A DNA stretch of 64,000 bases, taken from Sanguinoderma infundibulare (Eukaryota > Basidiomycota > Agaricomycetes > Polyporales > Polyporaceae). Within the stretch, counting starts at the first letter, position 1, and each line of letters begins with the position of its first letter. Below the pieces are notes generated by a model. That model was not told where the DNA came from. It saw nothing but the letters and a program-made list of their open reading frames with translations, and did not search any database. The translations under genes were made by a program, and so were the position numbers. The DNA lies in assembly GCA_032821775.1 (NCBI GenBank), contig JAVLRN010000019.1, forward strand, positions 62,001 through 126,000, given 5' to 3'. Below are positions 24,743 through 36,972 of the stretch, in pieces.

Positions 24743-24957
24743 GGCAGTTGCAGATCGCGTGAGCACGCTCCTTTGCGCACTCGCGGCGGCAGCCCTAGCC
24801 ATTCTTGCAGCCGACATGGCAGGACGGGTCGAGGTGGCCGTGTTCTGCGGCGAGGACGAAGAGGGGGAAGGCGCGGCCAAAGTCCTGCTTGGCCTTGGGG
24901 GTGGGGATGCCGTTCGCGTAGCAGTTGGCGAGGAAGGGGAGCGGCGGTGCGTGGAAG
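24743..24957 (-). pseudogene. SKT5/Chs4-like Sel1-repeat protein relic (copy 1)
   Basis: The minus strand reads PFLANCYANGIPTPKAKQDF, then GRAFPLFVLAAEHGHLDP and a GC.NG.GCRRE.AK pattern, the Sel1-repeat core of fungal chitin-synthase activators of the SKT5 type. A TAG stands where the family has Trp in ENGWGCRR. Only about 70 codons remain. Confidence 0.72.
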
Positions 24958-25593
24958 CTTGTGTAGTATCAGCGTGTTACGAGGTTTGTCCCGTCGTCTG
25001 AGGGTGCTGGTGTCTGCATGCCGGTGGCGGGCGTGTTTGGGAGGTACCATGCCACCGGCATCTTGATAGGTCGGTGCATCGGCTCCCGTTGGGGCATCAT
25101 GACCATGCACCGTGGGCGGGCGGGCGGGCAAGCGGGCAAGCTTGTGTGCGGTTCGAGGAGGGTTCAGATTCACAGAGTGGTGCGGCACCGACGGATGTGT
25201 GCCGATCGAAGCGTAGGAGGGGCAGCGATTTGGTCGGGCAGTCACTGACGCAGACGGGTGGGCAAAGACTCGGACTGTGAGGTTACGTGCGTATATAGGA
25301 CCGAGGGTTGGGAGAATGGGAGTGAAGCGCGCTGTCCAAGGGTTGTTGCTATGGAAATTGGTCAACACAGCGGACGTGCATGTGTACAATGGATACTTAC
25401 TGGCGGTGGCGACGGTGAGCGCGTCCCGCTTTGTCCGAGCTGAAAGGGGAACGAAAACGACAGGCTTGCCACACGTCACGGCATATGCCGGACATAGGGT
25501 TCGGAGGATGAGCGCCCAGGGAGATGATCGCAAGATCGCGTGCGCTCGCGTGGCAAGTTGAGCAGAAAACACGGGTCTGAGTCCCATGGAGCA
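24958..25593. other. Unassigned stretch in the unit
   Basis: Between the SKT5 and MCR1 relics, no gene recognised; counterpart at 36973-37608. Confidence 0.35.
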
Positions 25594-25689
25594 GTCGATT
25601 CATGTCCTTCCTTCGTGCATCTCTCCCCGCTCGCTCCACCGCACGTCCCTCGATCGTGTCTCGTCTCCGTCGGCGCTTGCCGCTCCCTT
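25594..25689 (+). pseudogene. MCR1 5'-end plus 3'-flank relic (copy 1)
   Basis: Sequence around and after the ATG (reading MSFLRASLPARS) matches the start of MCR1 at 6483 with few changes, including part of the leader. It is followed by a 21-bp string (25669-25689) identical to MCR1 3' flank at 8864-8884. Everything between is missing. Confidence 0.7.
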
Positions 25690-26472
25690 AAGGTGGACCA
25701 TCCTTAACGCTTGGACTCGGACATCGAGGGTGAGGAGTTTCTCATCGATCTTTGTAAACTGTGCTGAGTCGTGCTCTCAGTGGACCATCCTCACAGTCAG
25801 AATCTTTTCATTCTCAAAGGCAGTGGGAGACAAATGGAATGCGTATCTGGACCTGCTATCGAAGGACATTCGCGGATCATCAAAGAGACATTGCATTCGT
25901 ACGTCGCCCTCCTTTTCTCTCCGCTCTTCCAAGTCCCATCTGCTCAAGCGAGGTCCAAACCAATCCTCCTCGTGGTTGTTGACCTAATTCAGCTTGTTCA
26001 GTCTTCAATCCCGAGGTTCGAGTTGGCTAGTTTTAGCAGCCCCGCCGGGAGGACACATCACTCTGCGGTCCTACAGGCTGTTGCCTGCATAGGCGGACTT
26101 GTAGACCTAATCCGGATAGAGGCCTTGTGCTTTGTGGGACGGACATCTCGCGCTGTGAGTCATTCGCAGCTTTTTCATCTCAACACCCTTCCCGGTTCGC
26201 TGAACCTCCGTTATCGTCGGAATGTGCAGTTCAGTTTCATCTCAGGAGGTGGTTGACGGCTTATGTTGCGCCACCACGTAGGACGATGACTGACGTCGCC
26301 AGTGGCAGGTGGCAGAGGTGAGCCGGGCACCAGTTTCGCCGTAGACCATCGCCTATTACTGTAACTGGTGCCTGGACCGATCGCGCTCGCTGATATAATT
26401 AGGCAGGGACTCTGCGCCCATTCGGCCTTCACCCCACCAAAGCTGTTTCTGAACCCCAGCCTTCCATGTGCC

Positions 26473-27911
26473 ATGTCCTTCGATATTTCCACCCCAGCAG
26501 GCAGCCGCTATGTCGAGGCCAACGCGCTTGCACTCCACATTACCCAGTTTTTCGCAGCCGACCTGCAGTACGTCGCGCTCGAGGTCGCGCTGTTGAGTGT
26601 CCTGTTAGGTGCGTGCCTGCTTCTCCGACATTTACTTCGGCTAACACCTTCTCATCGTGGTGATGATAGGTATCCTCACGGCACTCGTACTGGTGGCCAT
26701 ATCCTTCTTGCTGTATGTGCACGACCTTCCTTTCGAGCGAAAATCCTTCAGTTCACAGAGTGCTGCAGCGGAAACAGACTCAGGCAAACCCCGGGACGAG
26801 TGCTCCTTCTGAGCACCCTGCTGCTCTACGCCTCAACGACGATATGGATGGCCGCAAGAGGGTGGTACATTGCCAGCGCAGGTCGAGCCGTCTCCGGCGC
26901 GCGAGATGGCCTATTTGTCAAGTCATACACAGATGCCGACGTCGAGGAGCTTAGTCGGCGGGTGGCGACGCAGTCGATGATCATGACGATGGCTCTGGGC
27001 TTCAATGTGAGTCGGCTTCTGAGTGCTGCCTTTCGTCCTGGTATCTCAGCTGATATCACGGACTAGGTTGTGTTGGGCGACAGCATTGTATGGTGGCGAG
27101 CATGCGCCGTGTGGCGGAACAGGGTGGTATACTATGTGGGGATAGTGCTCGTCGTGCTCACACTCGGTACGTCGTGATTAGACTAGTCCCCCCGTAATAT
27201 ATGTCATTCGCTTACACGTCTCGGCCAGGATTTGGGATCACATCCATCGTGCTGGGGGATCGCAAATGTCCTTGCCATCAATGTCCGTGTCTCTTTCCGA
27301 ACTACATCTTCCAGGCGGGCACATTCTCGAAAATCACGGCGGTGCTGTCACTGTCGACGAACGCGCTAGCTACATTCATAATCGCGTACGAAGCCTGGTG
27401 TGCATTCATTTGGTTGGGTATTGAATAATGGTTATGGCTAAGACCAGAGTTCGACAGGCAACGTTGGACACTGTTACGTGGAAGCTTCGGTGGCAAACCT
27501 GGAGCAAGGGCTGCGAAGGTGCTCGTCTTATTAATCGAATCGGGTGCAGTATACTGCATTTTACTAGTGCGTTTTTTAAGCTTCATTGTAGGTCACGAAT
27601 ATTCATCACCGCCGCCATAGATCCTGCTCGTGCTCTACGAACTCGGACCGGCCCAACCGGACACCCCGTTGCACCCCGATCAAAAAGGGCTTCTTCGAGC
27701 GGAGGCAAACTACACATTTGGCTGCTTCGTACCCATTGTGGTGAGTTCTCCGTCGAGACTTGTATGTAAACTCTAAGCTCACTACACGATGCATTAGGCC
27801 ATCTATCCTATGCTCATCATTGTGCTCGTCGCGGTCAATTTCTCTCCGATAGAGAATGATCTGACGCGGACCTTCCAGAGCGACTGGCCTGACATCGCGA
27901 CAGTGCCCTGA
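26473..27911 (+). CDS. Multi-pass membrane protein, copy 2 (type B)
   Basis: Paralogue of the copy at 14455-15896 with scattered substitutions and one missing codon (the VKSYTDADVEEL segment lacks a preceding Gly). It appears identical to the third copy. The same unresolved splice junction is present, so the defect, if real, predates the duplication. Confidence 0.58.
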
Positions 27912-28092
27912 CTGTGGATGCACATTGGATGCCGTCATCCGGAAATTGGCATGCTCCAACATCCAAGACGAATGAGTCCGGGTTTACCCAGGTACATCGT
28001 CGCTGTCAGCCTTCCGTGGCCTCCGTCTGGCATCTCCTGTAACGACCGTCGTCCACCAAAACGCAACGCCCTTTCAGCCCGATGACACATAG

Positions 28093-29268
28093 ATCACGAT
28101 CGACGTTCTGCGCGCGATCTCCCAGCAAATCGGGAACGAGGGTGCTACTTCGGCGGTCTCTCTCACGGACACCCAGTCGTTCCACAGCAGCACCATCGAC
28201 AGAATCCTCAACGCGTTCCTCAACGCGGGATTGCTCTGCAGCCTCATCACGTCCAGGATGAGCCTATGGGTCAAGCAGTGGCTGCGCGAGTACGTCCTGG
28301 ACGAGCCCTCCCTCCCGCGCAGCCGCGAGCGCGTCCGCCTGTCCCGGCACCATGGCCTGCGCATGTGGAACATTCGAGGGATCGTCGCCTGCATCTCCAT
28401 CCTGCTCCAGCTCAGCGTGCTGCTGTTCTCCACCAGCGTCGTCATGCTCGCATGCAAGCTGAACGCGCCCCTTGCCTGGGTCCTCCTCGGCCTCAACGGC
28501 GCGTGGTGGGCGGCGACGTGGGGTTCGGCGCTCTGCCCGACGTTCTCGCCGCACGCGCCGTTCAAGTCGCCGCTCTCGCGCGCGCTCTTTCGCGTGGCGT
28601 ACAACCTGCGGCGCGTGCTCGGCCCGCGGCTGCCACGCGTCTTCAGCAAGTCGCGGGTGGGCGAGTTCCGCACGTTTGAGAAGCGGGAGCTGGACGGGAC
28701 GGTGCGGCACCAGGCGCGGCTGGAGCTCGAGGCGCTGACGTTCTCGAACCGCGAGTTCTGGGGGAGCGGGGAGCGGCGGCGGCGGATCAACGAGTGCTTC
28801 AGGGAGGTGGGCGACAAGGGGCGGGCGTTGAAGCACGTCGAGCGGATCCTGCGGGCGCACTACGGGACGAAGACGGGCGAGGACACGTTCGAGACGCGGG
28901 GTGTGCACGGGCTGCAGACGCAGAACGAGGCCGCGAGGCAGCTGATGCGGATCTGGTGCGACATTGCGGTGGAGCACGACGGGGAGAAGGCTCGGCGGCA
29001 GGAGAGGTACCAGATCTTCGATGAGGTGTTGAGGAGGGCGGAGGAGTGTTTGAATCGGATCTTGCGTGAGAGGGCGGAGGCGTTCGTGAGGGAGAGCGAG
29101 AGAGCGAGAGCGAGAACGAGGGTGAGTGCAGACGGGGAGAGGGACACGAGGACAACGAGCACGGATGCGAGCGACAACGACACGTCGCTGGATCGGGGGT
29201 GCGGCAATCGGCGGTGTTTGTTCCAGGGTCTGATCGTCTTCTTGCCAGAGAAACAAACAGGGACTTAG
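28093..29268 (+). CDS. DUF6535 membrane protein, hybrid copy 2 (B/A)
   Basis: Same gene as at 16078. Up to 28435 it carries the differences of copy 3 (for example SVLLFSTSVVML in place of SMLLFSTGVVML). From 28502 it is identical to copy 1, including the long tail and the stop. The reading frame is intact across the switch. Like copy 1 it lacks the expected first exon. Confidence 0.68.
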   Translation: MTIDVLRAISQQIGNEGATSAVSLTDTQSFHSSTIDRILNAFLNAGLLCSLITSRMSLWVKQWLREYVLDEPSLPRSRERVRLSRHHGLRMWNIRGIVACISILLQLSVLLFSTSVVMLACKLNAPLAWVLLGLNGAWWAATWGSALCPTFSPHAPFKSPLSRALFRVAYNLRRVLGPRLPRVFSKSRVGEFRTFEKRELDGTVRHQARLELEALTFSNREFWGSGERRRRINECFREVGDKGRALKHVERILRAHYGTKTGEDTFETRGVHGLQTQNEAARQLMRIWCDIAVEHDGEKARRQERYQIFDEVLRRAEECLNRILRERAEAFVRESERARARTRVSADGERDTRTTSTDASDNDTSLDRGCGNRRCLFQGLIVFLPEKQTGT

Positions 29269-29270
29269 GG

Positions 29271-29455
29271 AGAGAACTGGGGCGTAGTTTGAGAGCAGAG
29301 AACTTGGGGGTAGTTTGGGAGCGGAGAACTTGGGGCTGTTTTGAGCACGGGGGCCGGTTTGTGGGCGAGGGATGGAACTGGGGGCAGTTTCGGGGTGAGG
29401 GACGTTGCTGGGGGCTGGGTTGGGCACGGGGGATGGTTGTTGTGAGGTAGCTGTG
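29271..29455. repeat. Degenerate G-rich minisatellite (copy 2)
   Basis: Identical copy of the array at 17256-17440; absent after copy 3, whose similarity ends earlier. Confidence 0.6.
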
Positions 29456-29878
29456 GACCAGGAATCGGGGGAGGGGGCTGAGGACTTGTGTTTAAAGTCC
29501 ACCCGCAAATACACTTGTTTTTGAGACCTCGACGTTCGCGCATCAGAGGCACACTCGAAAGAGACGTATACGAAAAATTCCATTGTGTAAAGTATGTACA
29601 GGAGGCGAACAGCTAATTTACCCGCTCCACAGAGACACCCCCCGCCGCCAACCGAGCATCCGACGCCCGCAGTTGGTTGAGATGACGTCGCTGATCTCGC
29701 CGACCTCGCTAGCCAAACGGCTCCTGCACCTGGACTTACAGATCGAAAAGCCAGGCCATAGCTCCGAATACGCAACAATACACGTACTGGACCGAAGAAA
29801 CCAAGGTCGCTGCTGCGCGAGTGCGAACGGTCCTCGCTCTGTGCGGTGGCGAGCCATTGATGCCGCTGCAGCAGCCCT

Positions 29879-30563
29879 TCAAGTCTCGATGGCCTCCTCC
29901 TTCGTGCGCGTGATATTCACCTAGGGCGGCGCACCTGAGCGAGTTGCACGTTGTGGTGCTCGAGCTTCTCCTCCATCACCTGCTGAGAACGAGTATCTGA
30001 ACTTCGCTGCCGGTTTACGATGAGCATGGCATGGAATTTGTACGAGGCGGGGGACAGGCAGACATACCTTGTGCCACTTATCTTGCAGTTCACTCTGCGC
30101 CGCCTCCGAGCCGGAGCCGATCTCCTTCGCATCATGCTGGACACATGTACCAGAGGGATCGGTGCGAAACCTCCACACAGAGGCACATCATGAGAAGGTG
30201 CAAGAATGCGCGAGATGGAACACTCACAATTGTGGCCCAAGCGCGTCGATTGCCGCAATCAAGAGCGCAACTCCGAACGGCCGACTCATCATCGCGTCCT
30301 CGCCGTGCATGCTCTCTGCGAACCGCCGCAGCGTAAGGTTGTACATGGCCTGGGTGATGCTCTCGACCTTGATGTGCTCGTTGTAGGTGAATGCGTGGTT
30401 CTGAGCGGTGACTCGGGCCCGGGCGTGGTCGATAGTGGTGCGGGCATCATTGGTGAGGCCAGACATGGTGCAGTTGAGCTTGCGGTCGATCTCCATGATC
30501 TTCTCGATGGAGGACGACTCGAGGAGGGGGGACTGGACGCGCTTCTCGACGCCGAGCGACGTC
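29879..30563 (-). pseudogene. Proteasome subunit alpha type-5 relic (copy 2)
   Basis: Identical to the relic at 17864-18548, carried in the second 12-kb unit with the same defects. Confidence 0.88.
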
Positions 30564-31142
30564 CAAGAGCTCGAGTTCGTGCGCGAGCCCTTCGAAGTCG
30601 CGCGCGATGTTTGGATCGTCGTGCGCATCTTCGAGCGGGGACAAGACGTGGTACGCGCGAGGTCGAGTGTGCATGCCAATATGAGAGACAACACCCCAGG
30701 CCGCCGCAGCGGTCGTATTCGTATTTGTCTTGCAGCGAGGACGGAGCTCGGTACGCGCACGCGACGTGCTCAAATGGAAGCCGCACATCCTGTATCCTCG
30801 ACGCCCAGGCGCAGTCGAGGCACACAGGGGTGCCGGAGACAAGGGACGGGGGTGTATTGTGCCGCATGCCGCTGCCGGACAGTCGCGGTTCGTGCGGACA
30901 GGATGTTGGCGTGCGCAGCTACAAAATTATAAGAATCGCGTTTAAATCAAGTACAACAGACGGCGCACAAAAGCCACGCACCGGTCGCATGTTCGAGGGC
31001 CATGGCACAACTGCCGACCGACGGAAACGCGGCAGCGATGTCCTGAGATCGTCCGCATACCCGCTGCCACGGACAGGCAAGTCGAGCGAATATGACGAAG
31101 CGGGGGTATCAGGCCTAGAACAATACCGGGCGAGCTATCCGC

Positions 31143-31370
31143 TTAAGACCTCTTGCCTCTGAGACGACGAGCAAGAGCCTGAGAATAGATCCAGTGAGCA
31201 CATGATGGCCACAACACAGATGGCTGGAGACATACGAGGTCCTTGGACTGGATGGTCACACGCTTCACGTGCATGGCAGCCAAGTTGATGTCCTCGAAGA
31301 GGGAGACGAGGTAAGCCTCGGTGGCCTCTCGGAGGGTCATGACGGCAGAGGACGGGAAGCGGAGAGCGGT
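31143..31370 (-). pseudogene. Histone H3 C-terminal relic a (copy 2)
   Basis: Identical to 19128-19355 in the second unit. Confidence 0.85.
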
Positions 31371-33275
31371 ACAAGGAATGCCGGGGGAGTCGAAAGCCGT
31401 TTCTCTGGACGACGCGACAGTGGCGAAGAGGTGGGTGTGGGGATGCGAGATAGAAAGGAACCTGGACGGCGCAATAGTAAGTAACAGTCGGCGGGTGTGG
31501 ACAGCGACGGAGCCCCACTCACCAGCACGTCGTGGAAATGGGATCCAGACTGCATTATTACACAGTGAATGGGCGCCGGGGAGCATACATAGAGGTTGGA
31601 CACGGGGGAAGGCACAAACACGATGACGGGGAGGGCGCGAACACGATGAGGGGCAGGCGAGGAGCTGGGGGGGGGAAGAGGGTGAGATTGGCGTCGACAG
31701 CGGTTCACTCGAAGATACAGCAAGGGTGGCGGCGCAGACCCTGGTGGGTGTGAGAATGTGACGGGGGCTAAAATTGAGCAGTCGCGGAACTGTAATGTAA
31801 TCAGCGCCGAAGATGCCAGCGAGTGTGACGGGAAGGACGTACCGCATACTCGGTACGAACGGTGTTTGTCGACCCACCGAAGAGGACAACCGACGTCACA
31901 ACGGATCTTGACTACAGAAAAGGGCTACGGAGGTTAGCCTCGTTTGCTTCCACTGATATGCCGTGAACGCTGACCTCGGTCCTCGGCCATCGGTAACATC
32001 TCTGCGATGGTAAATCGAGCTGCCCCGCCCAAACTTCCACTGCGCACAATCAGCCCACGGACGTATGCCTGTACCAATGATCACAGACTGCGGGGCATGG
32101 AGGAGGGAAACCGAATCAGTATTATGACGATGGACCACACTCTACGGGCAGAATGGAAGTTACGGAAATGCTCTGCTCACCGAAACGTCAGCCCCGATCC
32201 GCCAGGAAGCAGGCACTGCCTTCTTCCGAGACTCCACCCATCCCCGAGTCCTCCACAGTTCGCACGCAGGCCTCTGATCTCCACATATCGCCCTGCCGTG
32301 GCAGCAGCCTTGATCGATATTCGTACACGTATGGTCTTCCAAATCGTTGCTCACTTGTCAAATCTCTGAACTGCCCTGCCTTGCACGGCTCTTCAAGCGA
32401 AACGCTGCCTTCCCGCTTCCCGTCTTCGTGTTTGTGCACCTCTCCGCTGAATCCAAGCAAACAGGGTCACCACAGTCACGGACGTCGAGCATGGAAGGGT
32501 CGTAAAGCTGATGGAACCACAGCCCCATTGTCATCATATTTTCTGAAAGAACGGGGAGACACACATACCCGACATCAACGGCAAACTGCGCGCCATCGAA
32601 TGCCGCAGACTTGTGCAGTATCCTGACTGCCAGCGAGGCGCCATGAGTGCGGGTACCTGGGTGAGGCGATACCCGCGCTTGGGTGGTTCTGTTGCAGTAC
32701 GGGTCAGATCCGAGATCAACGATGGCCCTGAAGACTGTACGTGAATACAAGGCGCATACATTGGACATCCACGAGCCGAGTTCCCTTCCGACGAGCTTGA
32801 CTTGTCGATTTACTGAGTCCTCAAGCTACAACATCATGAGCAATGAACTTCTCGGGCCGTCGAACACCAGACAACCATAAAGAAGGTTGTCTGTGTGGAT
32901 GGCAGGCGGATGCTCCAGGAGCGACCCGATGTGGGCTCCATGCTTTGATACGGACTCCATTTGCTCCGGCTCGGCCATGTACATACAATGCACTCGCCTA
33001 CAACACGCCTGCAGCCGCCACGGCCTTCACCTTCAGTTCGCGCATATCCAGACGCCTTGACATGAAACACAATATTGCACTCGGGATACATGCACTAAAC
33101 TCAGACAGAAGATGCCGTAGCTTGAGAAGAGGCGACGCGCCTAGGACCCTGCTCGCGTATCATCTGCAAAATTTTGCAACCGGGCGTTGGCCACTGACCG
33201 ACGAGAATGGATGTGCGTACATGTTCGGGCCGAGTGTCTGCCCTTCCCTGAATGATTAACCGTCTCTGGTCTCCA

Positions 33276-33692
33276 CTCTGAGTGTTGCGGTCGATCGGAT
33301 TGTGCCACGCGACGAAATCCACCAAGCTGATCCTCTGCCCATCGTCTGGGATGCGAGCAGCACGCTCGTACTCCTCCGAAGTGTATATGAAAAAGACATT
33401 TTTGTCCTTTGCGCCGAACGCGACGAAAACCTGGGTGCACAACACAAACTTCTGGGTGAAGAACGCGCGGAGATCATCGGCACGGCTGTCAACGACTGTA
33501 GCCGGGCTGCAGCATCCACCAGGAGGTGGAAAAACAAGCAAGGCGCATCGACTTGCACATATCCATCTTCACGTGAACGAGCGGGAAACCATCGCCGGCC
33601 TCCTCGAGCCTGGCGACATGCTGGATCTGCCTGCCGTACCAGTTCGGCTTGTCCCTGAAGTCGCCCTGGACGCCGAGGCCGAGCCGTTTGTG
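33276..33692 (-). pseudogene. RNA-dependent RNA polymerase relic, main piece (copy 2)
   Basis: Identical to 21261-21677 in the second unit. Confidence 0.75.
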
Positions 33693-33896
33693 CACGCAAA
33701 TTCATGATAGCTCACCATACTGTCCCAAAGAGAGCTGACCATCCGACAGAGCCCGTACTCCGGACACAGAGCTCACACCGCAAGAGAAACTCGAATCATA
33801 AATAAACTCACCTGGCCGTCCACGTTGCGGGCGCATACCGCATCAAGCCAGCTGAGGGCGCATCACGGAGCCGACATGTTGTCTTGCGTAGTCGTA

Positions 33897-33967
33897 GCTG
33901 CTCGCATCCCGGACGACGAGGCGAAGATCAGCTTGGCGGATTTCGTCACGTGGCACAATCCGATCCA
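33897..33967 (+). pseudogene. RdRP relic, inverted piece (copy 2)
   Basis: Identical to 21882-21952 in the second unit. Confidence 0.65.
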
Positions 33968-34575
33968 ACTGTTGGGAATCACGTTGAGCTTGTGTTGTTG
34001 TCTTCAGGGATGGCACACCAACAAATACCGTATAGAGCCAGATGGAGCAGTTCCAGTATCAAGAGGTTGCAGCCAAGTCGAGTCAAGCGTCGCAGTAACA
34101 GAGCATTGATGCCAATCTAAGCCCAAGTGTAACATCTGGCACGAGTGTCGGGTATCGGAGTCGGATGGTGGTGGTCGGGAGCAAAGGGGTGCAGTGTGGA
34201 ACCGAACGTATGGCCACTGCCAAATGCAGAAGTGGAGGCGCTCACCCAGTCGCTCGAACATCCTCGGACTCCAGGATCGCTTCGATGGGTGAGTAGACCA
34301 ATGTCCGGAACGGCTGGCTTTCATGACCCCCAAAGATCACTTCCGTCAGCTAGATCATAGCCATGCGCACCACGTCTTCTTTCATGGCCCGTCGTAGTGT
34401 CAGCGCTGAACCCAATCACGGTCACACTCCTGCTCGTCTGGCCTTGCCTCTCTGTCCAAAGTGTTTCTTCTGCTCGATTTCTGATGGAATATCGCATTCT
34501 GACTAGTAGATACAAGGTCAGAATGAAATCATACAAATTTGTGAGCTCATCCCACCTCGAAAGTACACTCTATCA

Positions 34576-34952
34576 CTAACCCGAGCTACTAACCCTAACA
34601 CTAACCTGCGATAGACAGTGGCAGCCAAGCTGAAGACCGTCCGCTGACCTTGTTCTGAGCTAGATTGTTTGAAAATGATGTCGACTGTTGGCCCAATTGA
34701 TTTATGCGAACCACACTCTGCAGGAATCTCTACAAAAACCCATCCTGGGCTTAACCCTAGGCTAATGCTAACCCTACTTAGACATGCGCCTCTGCCAACT
34801 TATTTCCTCAGCTGAACAACTATTCACGAAGCCTGCTCAAGTCCAATTATGAGGAGAGTGTTATGGATATGACTCGAGACAAAATGTTGCGGCTGAAGCT
34901 TTGCTTTGCTTAATCCGAGCTTAACCTAGGGTTAGCGTAAACCTGGGCTAAC
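34576..34952. repeat. Interstitial telomere-like motifs (copy 2)
   Basis: Identical to 22561-22937 in the second unit. Confidence 0.5.
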
Positions 34953-36214
34953 AAGCGTTAATGTGGGTGCGGATCATGATGCAACGAAATTACTATTTCA
35001 CGTAACATCCGGGCTTGGCAGCGACCGATATCAGCCGCCATAGCATGTGTCCTCCCCGGCGGTTGGGTGGTTCTGTTGCCGGTCGAAAGGGTTTGAGCTT
35101 CTAGTTCAATCGGCTCGCTGACTCTCACTCCTGCTTGTACCTAACCGTCTAGCTGCCTGCCTGCCACAGTTTGTATCTGAGAGAAACCCTGTGCTCGCTG
35201 CAGATGAAACATAATAAATTTCGAGCAGCTAACCGACTTTCTCAGACTAAGACGCTGCATCAAATGTCATGCATTAGCCGAGCATGTATGGAATTGACAG
35301 ACCCTGGAAGCTGGACGTACCTCTCCGCTCGCCGACGTCTCACCACTGCCTCGCATGAAGCTCCCCCGCAGCCTTGAGTGAATGCTCCTGGATACCCGCT
35401 GTCGGCTGGAATCAAGCAGACTGGATGATCGACACTGACATCGAAGACACCATCGGTTGTGAGCACCATCGCTGCTACTCTTGGTATCTTCTGCGGTGCG
35501 GCTGGGTTCGCCATGTTTCGTGCCCGCAAGTCAATCGTGCACTACTTGCGCAGAGGTCCGGGTCCAAAGACAGTCGCACGGGACAACAGACGCGTCTCTC
35601 TCGGTCCCTCCAAGTCGTCATTGAGCTCGTCGTCGCCGATGGACGTCAGCTTTGCCCACTCAACATCATCGCTCATCAGTTCTTTTGATATCTCTCAGTC
35701 CCATATTTCCTCCGCACCTGCCCATACCATCCTCCTGCACAGATCACGGATCCCTCCTCAAGCTGGTGGCCCTCATCAAGGCGGGGACTCCACTGCGTGG
35801 AGCCCAATGCAGCCTTCAGCCGCCATCGAGAGTACTGACTCGCTCACCAGTACGAGTTCCGCCAATCGGAGTGGCGGCCGACAGTGAAAATCGCACGGAC
35901 GGGTGGGTCCAACGTGGGCATGTGATGGTGCGGACGCCGAGGACACAGGGTCCTCATCTCGCTTAACAGCGGAGTCCTAGCATCAGGGTGCGATCGTGCC
36001 AGAATCAATGCAATTGGAGAACCATACCGCTGCAGCCGAAATTCATGATCCTTCCGGACGTGTGAGCACACTGGACAGCAGGCGGATGGAGGCCGAAATT
36101 GGGATGCATCTCGGCAGGAAGATGCGACGACGGAGAAGCCATGGGAGTGACGATGGTCGGCGCATCGGTGCTTGGGTGGTTCTGTTGCAGGGACTTGACC
36201 GCATGGCTGTTTAG

Positions 36215-36310
36215 ACCGATCTCCGCTTCCAGTCCTCTGCCGTCATATCCCTCCAGGAGGCCGCCGAGGCTTACCTCGTCTCCCTCTTCGAGGACGCCAA
36301 CTTGGCTGTG
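36215..36310 (+). pseudogene. Histone H3 relic b (copy 2)
   Basis: Identical to 24200-24295 in the second unit. Confidence 0.85.
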
Positions 36311-36757
36311 GGTTCAGTTATGGAAAGAATTGAGGAGGGAAGCAGCTGGACATTACGTGGGATATTGAGTGGCAACAGCAGCGCTCGACATCAATTTGCG
36401 GCGATGTTTGACCGGGGAGAGAGCGCGGGGAGGGTTTGACCGAATGGTGGGGCGCCGGGCGGATGGGATGGGTCTGTGCGCGAGAACTTGAATGGGATCA
36501 GTATAAATCCAGCGATGAATGACGGTTAAAGCCCATCCTCCCTTCTCCCTGCACAGAGCAACCACCTCTGTTCCGCTGGCCCAAAGCCTCGTCATCGACG
36601 CGGTCTGTGTGTGCGTTTGTGCACATGCACGCCATTCACAGACGACCACGTCATGTTTGTCGCTGCCCCGAGTGCCGACAACGGCCAGCGACGAGAAGTT
36701 TGGGTAAGTGATTCATTATAACTATTGTGGTGCGCGAATTGTTACTGACAAATACAA

Positions 36758-36972
36758 GGCAGTTGCAGATCGCGTGAGCACGCTCCTTTGCGCACTCGCG
36801 GCGGCAGCCCTAGCCATTCTTGCAGCCGACATGGCAGGACGGGTCGAGGTGGCCGTGTTCTGCGGCGAGGACGAAGAGGGGGAAGGCGCGGCCAAAGTCC
36901 TGCTTGGCCTTGGGGGTGGGGATGCCGTTCGCGTAGCAGTTGGCGAGGAAGGGGAGCGGCGGTGCGTGGAAG
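36758..36972 (-). pseudogene. SKT5/Chs4-like relic (copy 2)
   Basis: Identical to 24743-24957, with the same in-frame stop. Confidence 0.72.

Larger units (their letters stand above)
13688..25705. repeat. 12-kb tandem unit, copy 1
   Basis: First unit of the direct tandem array. From about 16.4 kb onward it appears identical to copy 2 at an offset of 12,015 bp. From 13688 to about 16420 it differs from copies 2 and 3 by scattered substitutions and a 3-bp indel (offset 12,018 before it). Its membrane-gene locus is called type A here. Confidence 0.93.

Noticed and set aside
24727..25587. 286-codon minus-strand frame
   Set aside because: The recognisable SKT5 similarity is in another frame; this frame's composition is typical of a shadow.
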